From Chara braunii (lineage: Eukaryota > Streptophyta > Charophyceae > Charales > Characeae), in NCBI GenBank assembly GCA_003427395.1, contig BFEA01000070.1, positions 3,126,658-3,151,222 of the forward strand: a stretch of 24,565 nt of DNA. The letters run 5' to 3'. The position numbers were made by a program, and so were the translations under genes. Positions 9,683-18,295 of the stretch are shown one piece after another. The first letter of the stretch is position 1, and the number at the start of each line of letters is the position of its first letter. The notes below the pieces were generated by a model that saw nothing but the letters and a program-made list of their open reading frames with translations, was not told where the DNA came from and did no database searches.

Positions 9683-10380
9683 GCCTAATCAGAGAGGAAC
9701 GAATCAGGCAGAGAGCCAAACTGTTTTGTAAGTTCAGGTGGTCTGACTCAAAGCCTCGCACATGGTGGAACCCAAAGGTTGTAATTTGGCTATATTCTAT
9801 TACTATTTTTATCTATGAACGGGCTAGTCAGGCAGGATCCCATAAGTTTGGGTGGCCTGACTATAGCCCTATCACGAACTGAAGAGGGTATGAACTAAGA
9901 ATAAACTGATGGTAAGATGGGGCAGACTGAACTTGAGTTTGGTTCAGTCATATGCAGCCTTAGAAGACTAAGTGCAGACAATTATATAGAACTTGAGTTT
10001 GGTTCATATGACCAAATAAAAGAGAAGTTGTAGTGCCCTGTGTTTGTGTATATCTTGGCTAAGCTAGACGTGTCCCATAAGTTTGGGTGGTCTAGCTTTA
10101 TGCCCTATGTAAGTTGGGTATAATGGGATAAATAATTGAAAGATTACGAACTATTGTTTGTCCAGGTTGACTTGGGATGGTGCGAGTACTTACCTTTGTG
10201 GTTTGGCCTGCATGTGACTGAGTGAGGCTATTGCTTAGTTTGAATTTCAGTTTGATAGGTAGTTGCTTTAGTTGCTCGCCACGTGCTAGAGTCATAGGAG
10301 TTAGCTCAGAAAACTAAGTTTTTTTTACTTAGGTCAATTTCTGCATTTTTTGGGATCTTTTATTGTACTTGGTCTTGTAT

Positions 10381-10706
10381 AAATCTTGGTAAGCTACTTT
10401 CTATACGGGAAGCGCTGCCGAAATTTCTGCAAATCCAAGGAGTTAGTCAAAATTTGACTTTCCAAAAGTTCGACTCGTCTGATTTTGATATATGGCTTAG
10501 TTTAAATCTGGGAAGTCCCCTGTTCTAAAGGGAGTGCTGCCCAAATTTTTGCTAATTCAGGGAGTTGGACAAAATTTGACTTTGGAAGGTTGAAGATTAT
10601 TTTTGTTTTCATATTTAGGCTGATATAAATTCTGGAAAGGCACTTTTCCTACGGGAAGCGTTGCCAAAATTTTCTTAGTTTAGAGGAGATGGATTATATT
10701 TTGACA
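10381..10706 (+). repeat. 123-bp tandem repeat, three diverged units
   Basis: Units start with AAATCTTGG at 10381, AAATCTGGG at 10504 and AAATTCTGG at 10627, exactly 123 apart each time. Each carries a GGGAAGCGCTGCC-like word about 25-35 bases in (GCTGCC or GTTGCC at 10414, 10536 and 10660). The first two also share CAAAATTTGACTTT. The third is cut short just before the PBS-like word at 10709. The divergence suggests an old array. Confidence 0.8.
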
Positions 10707-10708
10707 GG

Positions 10709-10719
10709 TGGCGACTCTG
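10709..10719 (+). other. Possible LTR primer-binding site of a second, unrecognised retroelement
   Basis: TGGCGACTCTG, two bases after a CA, resembles the start of primer-binding sites of some plant Ty3/gypsy elements (Tat/Ogre type, thought to be primed by a tRNA-Arg). If correct, the DNA to its left, including the 123-bp array, would be the end of an LTR. I find no matching second LTR and no gag or pol to its right, and an 11-base match can be chance. Confidence 0.25.
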
Positions 10720-12692
10720 GCAATCCACTCTATATGGGGGAGATTCTGCCATAGGTCTACCTTTCTTTGGGCATTGGCTTAGAGATAGACCTAGGCTTGG
10801 CTATGAGGAGAGTCTTGAATGAGAGCGTGTCATGGGGATTTGATCTTCATACGTTGACGATTTAGCTTGGACATTGATTTGTCGAATGATACAGACCTTC
10901 TTTGGACATTCGATCCAAGGTTTGGACTAGATTCAGCTTGATCCTACGAGGATCATCTTTTGTTATCACTGATAACAGGTCGGTTGGTTGATCGTCGACT
11001 TGTCGGCACACGACACAACTTTGCGTACACCTGTACCTCAGCTTGATTGTCTTAGCCCTGTGATTTGATATGTTTCTTTTAGGGTCTTAACCGGACTTCT
11101 TTTAAATGGCCATTATAAAGAATTTATGAGATTTATGGAAAGTTGAACTATGACTGGGGTTTGAGTGTGCGAGGCATGGCGTGAGTTACAGGGAACAGTA
11201 AAGTTGACCACATTGGTGTACGGCAATGTGGCTATTGTGTGTGTCTGTGTTTTATGCAGGTTAGTATTTTGGAGCTTGGTATATGGGCCATACTCTAGAG
11301 GCAGTGAGGATGACAACCATGTGACGCATGATCTGCATACCTGATGGGCTTATGTTTCCCCTTCTTTTATTTTTATCTCGAGTCCTGATTTGATATATGA
11401 GGGTTGGGATGCTTGTTTATTCATTGATTTTGCTTGTTAATTTTTCATAGTTGGACGTTGTAGTCCGTGGCAGCCGTCAAAGTCAAAGCCCTTGACTTCT
11501 TTCCAGACCCTGGATGATAGAGCTGGTCTCCAGGGCCATAAGAGACGATTGCCACCACAGGTATGAACCTGTGTACCACCCACTCTCCGCAGGGTGCAGA
11601 AGAGGGTGTGGTTTTCAACTGCACTTGGTGGTTATCTAGCGTCAAGAGATTTTTCTCTCAAGGCGCGTGTCAGCCGACTTGAGTGTTGAAGACGACCCTC
11701 GATATTAGCGAGGGCCGCATGAGTATGGGTACTACATAGTACGCCATCATTGCGACTGCTTGCGTATGCTTGCATTGCGAGTCGATATGAGTTAGCCCTG
11801 CGTCCGCGCGGTTTTATATTAAGTCTCGCGCACGATGCCTATTCGATTTTCGCGTCGGAAAGTTATGGGATGGCTACTAAGGGACTAGGAGTGTTGTCGC
11901 GTTGTTTGTTCTGTGTTGTTTTGTGTATGTGTAGGTATGTGTGTTTTTATTTTCATGTTCTTTATGGTGGTGAGCGCGTGGCGTGTGGGAGGCGTCCTAG
12001 TCGATCGGTGACGATTCGCGCTTGGGACCTCAGCCCCCCCAAGATGCCGGTTGGCGTGCGGGTTCGATAGAGGCGTACTACCGCGCGTACCCCCTATGCT
12101 ACAACGAACGAGAAACGCCCTCGGCTGGTCCACCTCTGCGATTGCAACTGATCAGCTTTCGTACTGTGGACTGCTAGCTCGGCGGGGATACGCCCACCGA
12201 AGGGAGGTGCCAACTCCCGTAAGGTGGAGGTAAGTTGCGAAGGGGCTCGCGAGAGGTATGGCTGGCGCACTCGACCGGAGTGGCTTGCGGAAGCTCCATG
12301 TGTATATCGCGACGAGGATTAAGAACCAACTCCTGCGTGACGCGGTCGGGAGGGTCCCGCGCTGCCCTGTGCGGTGCCGGACCGATGCGCTCGACACCGG
12401 TGAGAAGCAACCTGCAATGGAGGCCGTGGTGGCAGATCTCACAACAGCCATACACCGCCCTCGGGACGAGCGCATTACCAGAACTCCTAGCGGCAAGCCT
12501 GGCGATTTCCTTCGCCGTTAAGTTCCACAGGTTGAGCCAAAACGAGTTGGGCAGCCTGCTCCAGACCCTGTAGGAGGAGGGAGAGGAGACAACCTTGAGT
12601 CTAACAAGTTCAACCCACTCTCCTTGAATACGCTCACACCCCCAAAACGTGGGACTGTAATCCACTGAGCAATTAACGCAGGAGAGGATCAA
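10720..12692. other. No recognisable gene; several perfect short hairpins
   Basis: No frame shows a motif I recognise; the longest lie on the minus strand at 12174-12692 and on the plus strand at 11750-12070. Visible structure: an 8-bp inverted repeat at 10752-10759 with 10786-10793; a 7-bp perfect hairpin with 3-nt loop at 10961-10977; a 7-bp perfect hairpin with ATGA loop at 11556-11573. 11885-11980 is GT-rich. The last part (12060-12560) is GC-rich. LINE ORF2 follows without a clear boundary. Confidence 0.4.
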
Positions 12693-15600
12693 ATGGAAGG
12701 AGGGGAGAAGGAATATAAAAGGACTAAGAGGAAGGCGGAGTTAGACATAAGATCTTGGAACGCAAATGGTCTGGCCACCATCTTGTCATCTCCTGCTAAA
12801 TGGTTCAGCTTGACAGCCAACATCAACTGGTTTGACAAGGAACCTCCATACAGTCTGCTTACAAGAAACCCACCTGACTAGTTCGGAAGAACACCAGGAA
12901 ATACGGACGGAGATCGTAAGAAAGTTGAGGAGCGTTTGGAGAGTAGAATGGGCTAACAGACCCAACGCAGCCTCGGTCGGAGTGCTTATCCTCTTTAAAA
13001 GGGCAAAGCACGATAACACCTAAAAATAGGCCAAGTGACCAGGGACCCGACAAGTGGTAGATGGATTAGGATTGACCTCTCCCTTAGACAAGAGGAAATA
13101 ACCCTACTAAACATATACGCTCCAAACACAAATACCCAAAGAAGAGAATTAATAGAAACCATCAAACAGGAATGCCCGAACCAACAACATATCATAGCAG
13201 TAGGAGACTGGAATGCAACGATGGACCCCCTCCTTGACAAGATATCTCACACTAGAGAAAGGGTACGACGCAACGGAATCCCACACTATGCTAGACTTCA
13301 CAACAAAGAAGAAATTAATGGACCCCTTCAGAACAAGACACCCAGAAGTTAAGCGATTTACTTGCACCAGGAAGACCCTGCAGGGGAGGGTAGCTTTCTC
13401 AAGGATTGACTACTTCCTAGTCTCAGACTTCATAGCAGACGCGGTACTAAACTCAACCATATTCAGATACCCTTACTAGGGGGGATATGATCACAAGAAG
13501 ATAGGCCTACTACTAAACTTCGGCTTAGATAACGAGCCTGGAAGAGGCTTCTACAAGGGTAACGAGTCCCTACTAAAACTGGAAGGAATCAAGAATGCGG
13601 TCAAGCAAACATGGGAGAGCCTCTCACCCAAGATGCAGGGGGAAGACATACTCTCACACTTCGGGAAAGCCCTAAGGCGCGAAGCAAAGAACTAAGCAAG
13701 GAATCAAGAAATGAAGCAAAAAGAAGAAAGGAAAGATAAGAATTGCTCGAATCCATTGTAGAGACGGTAGAGTACAACCTAATCCACAGCCCTGGCTCCC
13801 AACTGTACGAATCCCTACTCTCAACAACAAGAGACGAATTGGCAAATCGAGCGGAATGGAAAAGAAGGGGCATGAGCATCAGAGCAAGAATGGAGTGGGA
13901 GTCCGTTGTCCAATGAAGCCATGATGTAATGTTTTTTCTAGAAAACTAAAGCAAACAACAGAAACAGTAGAATACTAGAGCTAAAAGATGAAAGGGGAAC
14001 AATAAAGAGCCAACAAAAAGACCTGCCGCAAATAGCCACCAACTTTTACAGGAACCTGTACGCATCACAATCTACCAACGAAGACAGCAGGGCTATAAGG
14101 AGAGGAAGAGGAAAATTCTTGAAACATCTGGATACAAGCATACTTCCGGAAGCTTTTGCCTATCTCGATAAGGACCTCACTCTTCCGGGAATACGAAAAG
14201 CATTAGACTCCATGCAACCAAACAAGGTCCCGGGCATAGACGGATTGACAAGGGAGTTCTGGCAGGAGTATTGGACGACACTAGGGGAAGACCTCTTGCG
14301 CTTCCTTCGAGAGGCCTACCGAAAGGGAGGCTTAGGGGACGAGATCAGCACGGGGGTAGTAACGCTGCTATACAAAAAAGGGGAAAGGGAAGACATAAGA
14401 AACTACAGATCAATATCCTTGCTACCAATAGCGTACAAAATCTTGGCCAAAGTACTCGCCAATAGAATAAGGAACGTACCAAACAGGCTTCATTTTAGGG
14501 AGATTTATACTAGACAATGTAATATGTTTAAAAGAGGCAACTAAATTAATACAAGACAAGAAACTACAAGCAACCATTCTTTTCTTCGACTTCGAGATGG
14601 CCTAAGATCAGGTCAACTGGGATTTCCTCCAACAGTGTACGGATAGAATGGGAGTGGGCCCAATTTTTCGAAGATGGGTGAGAGTGCTATACAGATGCAA
14701 GGGGAAGAGTGCAAATAAACGGCTACCTATCGGAGGCATACAAAATGTCAAGATCAGTTAGACAGGGAGATCCACTGGCCGCCCCTATATTTCTCTTCGT
14801 CATGGAGGCAATCGCAGCCTTCATGAGGAAAGACCCCTCAATAGAGAGGTTACAAGCCCTGGACAACGGAAGGAACTACCGTCTTCAACTCCCCACAGTA
14901 ATGCTGTTCGCACATGATCTAGCGGTCCTTGTAAGGGCTATGGATTCATCTTTCCAAGCACTGACAAGAGCCATGCAAGCCTTGCAACTGGCCTCGGAAA
15001 TGAAGATCAACTGGAAGAAAACAATAGGGTGGTGGCACTCAGAAACCCCCCTCCCACCAAACACAGAATCCACACAAGGGCTACAATGGTTGGACTGCCA
15101 AGTCCCCTTCAAATTTTTGGGCATATCCGTAACCATGACGGGGGCCAGCAATTCGATAGCGACAAACCTACTGGCAGTCGTCATGAACAAATTCATAGGA
15201 TGGCAGAGAACACACACATCCCTAATGGGTAGGGCCCTGGTCATTAACTCCTCGATGTTTTCCATGGTCTGGTATACAGCTTCAATCTGGGACGCACCAC
15301 CAACCTTTATGAAGGACCTGAAGAGAAAAGCAGCAGTGTACTTAGGGACAGGCGATGCATCAACAAACCAATTCATACCAAAGGTGGCATGGAAATACGT
15401 AACCAACTCAACAAACGAAGGGGGTCTCAGTCTCATCGACCCAGCAACAAAATACAAAGCTCTTCAAACAAAGTGGGTCCTAAGACTAATTCTGAAACTG
15501 GAACTACCATGGCAAGAGATGGCTCTTTACCAAATAAGAAACCTAGTACCCTTCAAGACCCACGACGACATAGAAGGATACACATGGCTCATGAACAGAC

Positions 15601-15953
15601 ACTAAACACCCAGAAAAGAAGGGACCAGACCCAGACGGAGGGACGGACAACCGAGTGTCAACCCTCCAAGTGGACATTGGTCCAAATTAATCACCGCTTG
15701 GAGAGAAGCCTTCCCACAAAGAAGAAGGGGACCAAAAATGAAAGAAGAAATCCTGCGACAACCTCTCTTTGGGAATGATCTACTAAAGGACCGAGACGGG
15801 AAGACATGGCCCCTCAACGGAAAGGGAAAGAAATGGAGAACTTGGATAGAAAGAGGAATATGGAGGATAAAACACTTATGGGACGAACAAAATGGCAAAT
15901 GGAAGTCAGAGGGGGAGCTTAGAAACAAAGTAAAAGGCCACCACAATAATTAA
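12693..15953 (+). pseudogene. LINE ORF2: endonuclease and reverse transcriptase (broken)
   Basis: ORF2 proteins of LINEs nick the target DNA and reverse-transcribe the RNA there. From the ATG at 12693, the endonuclease motifs appear in order: WNANGL (12756-12773), QETHL (12862-12876), GDWNA (from 13203), SRIDYF (13399-13416) and a DH pair (13489-13494). The RT follows: PGIDGL (14230-14247), NYRSISLLP, FFDFE with catalytic Asp at 14588-14590, RQGDP (14760-14774) and KFLGIS. The C-terminal part continues to a stop at 15951-15953, giving about 1,087 codons. Lesions: frame changes near 12830, 13025, 13270, 13690, 14478 and 14700; stops at 13477-13479, 14603-14605 and 15603-15605. The usual catalytic pair reads FAHD at 14907-14918, so the first of its two Asp is His. 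The copy cannot be active. The family call is firm; the clade is not resolved. Confidence 0.88.
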
Positions 15954-16102
15954 CAGCATCCCAATTGCCTGGAGAGCAACGCTAAAAAAGGAGAGAGTCT
16001 AGAAAAAGGGCGACTCGGCAACCTTGAAGACGCAGGACACTCCCTCGGTGGGTCTTCGCTTCAGAGAGTACTCGGAACCAGACAAATGTACAGCCCTCTT
16101 TG

Positions 16103-17198
16103 TGCAGTAACCCTGTTCAGAAGTAGTCTGGGGCCCAGAACTCAGCCCCAGGCAACGCAGACCAAAGTTGGTCTGCGCTGCGCTGTGTGACCCGGGCACG
16201 CCCAGGCCTGAGTCTATTGCGTTTGGCTGTGTGACCAAACGCTGCACCCAAGAAAGTCAAGGGTCAAAGTCAACTGTAGAGTCAAAGGTACCGCGCCCAG
16301 GCCCTTGGTTGGATACACTCACTTGTTGTGCGCAGGTACCCAGACAAGCATCCAGGCCAAAGGGAATCCAGTTTCAGGCCAATCNCAGGCCCTTGGTTGG
16401 ATACACTCACTTGTTGTGCGCAGGTACCCAGACAAGCATCCAGGCCAAAGGGAATCCAGTTTCAGGCCAATCTGGGCCTTAGCTTGCATCAAGATCTGGA
16501 CGGCTGAAGGTTGCAGCATCCGGGGTCCAGACCCCGAGTCAACGTTACGTAAAGCGTTGACCTCCCTGGCTTTGACATTCATTTTGTCTTGCGTTGATGC
16601 TGACTTCACGCGTTGACTTCAACGCTGGCTCAACGCTGCGACACTGGCATTGTGATTCGGCGAGGCGCTGCTGGTCCGGCACGGTGGCTGGCTTGGACCT
16701 GTCTTCTTGGCATGCTGACGTGGCAGTTGCCATGCTCTATCTGTGATGTGGCTGCTTCCACGTGTATCATTGGCTGACGTGGCTGCTGCCACGTGTTCTG
16801 ACGAAGTGAAGCTACGTGACTTGTATTGTTGTTTTGATTATCGTCATTCGGGAGGAGATCGGGACTGTGGAGAGATCGTGGATACGTACCTGGTTGTCTT
16901 CATGTCGACATTGCTCCAGCGCTGATGAGGGACTAATTAGACGTGCCACGTGGCACATAGAGGTTACTCCAGATACTCGTTCAGACTATTAATTATTGAG
17001 GTGGTGATTGCGGAGGGAGCCCGAAGCAGGAGTGGGCCTCTCATTTGTCTAATCTCCCTCCTCTCTCCTTCGTCTATGTATGATTATCTCGTCCCATTCT
17101 GTCTGGACACGATCTTGACTATTGGTAATCATCAGCTGGTTGATATTCATTTGGGCTTGCATTATTGACGACTGTCTTCACGATCTGGGTTCATTGCA
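16103..17198 (+). repeat. 5' LTR of the gypsy element
   Basis: The LTR starts TGCAGTAAC at 16103 and, by the position of the PBS, ends TTCATTGCA at 17198, keeping the TG...CA rule with TGCA at both ends. Its first 282 bases match 24284-24565. The assembled length of 1,096 includes one N and an 87-bp block present twice (see the gap feature), so the true length is nearer 1,008. It carries GTCAA/TTGAC words at 16256-16617 and TGACGTGGCA-type words from 16716. A 12-bp perfect palindrome TGCCACGTGGCA lies at 16944-16955. Confidence 0.85.
16298..16472. other. Scaffold join: one N between two identical 87-bp blocks
   Basis: An N stands at 16385. The 87 bases before it (16298-16384) and the 87 after it (16386-16472) are identical on reading. 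The same 87 bases also form the last 87 of the window (24479-24565). This is what results when two contigs ending in the same repeat node are placed next to each other with a nominal gap, and it is unlikely to be a biological tandem repeat. Confidence 0.85.
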
Positions 17199-18155
17199 AT
17201 TTGGTATCGGAGTAGTTCTCCTTACGACGACGATTGTACACGTGTGCACGCGCCAGGTGGCGCGCAGGTAAGTGTGGTGCACACGTGTGGTGAGTAGGTG
17301 ATGACGTGGCAAGAGATACGCCGGGGGTGCTGACATGGCACAGACTTCACTGAAGAGAAGACACCACCGGGGCTACTCCACTGGCGAGAGGAGATCCCAA
17401 CGAGGCTGCTGACGTGGCAGTAGGGACCGCGACCAAGAGATGCTGCACGCTAGCCTGGATCACGATAGTGACGCGGCATCACGATCCCCTACTGACGTGG
17501 CATGTGTTGTGCCGCGTCTGAAGACCTTGTTGATTGATTGCTGATGTGGCACTTTTTATGCTGTTGACGCACGACGGGGTCTACAACAGATGCTGACGTG
17601 GCCTTGGGGAACACAGGATTGATTGCTGATGTGGCAGGAAGCAAGTCATCACACCTGTCTTCGTGAGGTGGTGACTACCTGCTGACGTGGCATCGGTCTC
17701 CTTGGCTGACGTGGCATTGTCTGACTGGCTGGAACGGCGACGGTATCGCGACGTGACGTGTGGAAGTGACAAGTGGCAAAGATCAGAGTACACATTTGCT
17801 GACATGGCATCCCGCTATTGGTTGACTGGACATTGTGGTACAAAGTGTTGACGTGGCAGTACATGCTATGTTGGCAGTCCAGGGATGACACGTGGCAGGC
17901 AGGATTACTGCCAAGTAAGAGAAGCATTCTGAAGACAACGACGTTACAGCTGACTGAATCGACTATGCAGTTGTAGTGCAAGCTGTCAGGGAGAGTGCAT
18001 CATCGCACTGACATCAGGAAGACACAGCGGGTGGAAGAAAGTTGTCACACAACTGTTTGTTGTTGTTGTTGGCATACTTACCTTGTCGTTGTTGTGTTGT
18101 GGTGCTTGCGTACTTACTTGTGTGTTGTGTCTGATCACCCGGGCCTGACGTGGTA
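16716..18155 (+). promoter_or_regulatory. Cluster of ~15 TGACGTGGCA motifs in LTR and leader
   Basis: Exact TGACGTGGCA occurs at 16716, 17302, 17410, 17493, 17683, 17707 and 17849. Single-mismatch copies occur at 16775, 17331, 17469, 17542, 17594, 17627, 17800 and 18146, all in the same orientation. Related CACGTG words lie at 16757, 16790, 16946, 17240, 17282 and 17889. The word combines a TGACG half-site with ACGTGGC, which plant bZIP factors are known to bind. Spacing is irregular (24-93 bp within the leader). It may drive element transcription; an RNA-level role is also possible. Binding has not been shown. Confidence 0.7.
17202..17213 (+). other. Primer-binding site (initiator-Met tRNA type)
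   Basis: TGGTATCGGAGT follows the LTR end by three bases. Plant LTR elements commonly use TGGTATCAGAGC, complementary to the 3' end of initiator tRNA-Met. Ten of twelve positions agree, and both differences are transitions. This fixes the 3' edge of the 5' LTR. The matching polypurine tract before 24284 is weak and interrupted. Confidence 0.85.
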
Positions 18156-18208
18156 CCTGTACACACTTGAGTAGGACGTCATCACACAAACGAAAGACCA
18201 TCAATTAG

Positions 18209-18214
18209 TATAAG
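18209..18214 (+). promoter_or_regulatory. TATA-like box upstream of gag
   Basis: TATAAG lies 87 bases before the likely gag ATG at 18296, right after the TGACGTGGCA cluster and before a T-rich run (18229-18255). The arrangement resembles a second, internal promoter in the leader, but a six-base word is weak evidence. The usual promoter of such elements lies in the LTR. Confidence 0.3.
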
Positions 18215-18295
18215 TAGAGATCTGCTCCTTTTTTTAATTTCTTTTTGTTTTTTTGTTCCATCATTGCGAATATCTTCTCAAACCTGACTTCCAAA

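Larger units (their letters stand above)
9202..10098 (+). repeat. Family of hairpins with conserved ATAAGTTT loop and co-varying stems
   Basis: About a dozen inverted repeats share a loop core TAAGTTT or TAAGTTC, while their arms differ yet remain complementary. Arm pairs: 9202-9215 with 9224-9236 (two helices with an internal loop); 9266-9273 with 9289-9296 (8 bp); 9309-9321 with 9330-9341; 9365-9371 with 9387-9393 (one G.U); 9440-9446 with 9465-9471; 9527-9534 with 9548-9555 (8 bp); 9600-9605 with 9621-9626; 9826-9833 with 9855-9862, plus an outer 5 bp at 9821-9825 with 9865-9869; 10061-10069 with 10090-10098 (9 bp). Two related hairpins have the loop TTGAGTTTG (9925-9949 and 9989-10005). 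One member near 9714-9745 has lost most of its pairing. Confidence 0.8.
3015..15953 (+). mobile_element. Decayed non-LTR retrotransposon (LINE), ORF1 and ORF2 separated by 7.4 kb
   Basis: ORF1 (to 5248) and ORF2 (from 12693) are on the same strand, in the right order and share A/G-rich coding style, which fits a single LINE. In intact LINEs these frames are adjacent or overlap. The 7.4 kb between them has different composition and its own repeats, so it is probably a nested insertion. The alternative is that the two ORFs come from two different LINE copies. No poly-A tail or target-site duplication was recognised. The outer limits given are those of the coding remains only. Confidence 0.5.

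Noticed and set aside
9202-10098. CRISPR-like array (regularly recurring short repeat)
   Set aside because: Spacing is irregular, repeats are hairpins with variable arms instead of constant repeats with unique spacers, and there are no cas genes in eukaryotic repeat DNA.
11440-11660. Possible tRNA or SINE-like structured RNA
   Set aside because: Hairpins are present, but no acceptor/T-arm pattern with GGTTCGA-type text or A/B boxes could be placed.
12174-12692. 172-codon minus-strand frame before LINE ORF2
   Set aside because: Overlapped by plus-strand frames of similar length; Cys/Trp/Arg-rich without a motif; GC-rich DNA gives long chance frames.
15999-16247. Minus-strand frame in the LTR that resembles the minus-strand frame at 23862-24428
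   Set aside because: The similarity is simply that of the two LTRs. The frame has no motif and in the 3' copy runs antisense through the chromodomain; treated as a shadow.
16298-16472. Apparent tandem 87-bp repeat in the LTR
   Set aside because: Separated by a single N and identical to the window's last 87 bases; read as an assembly join, not biology.
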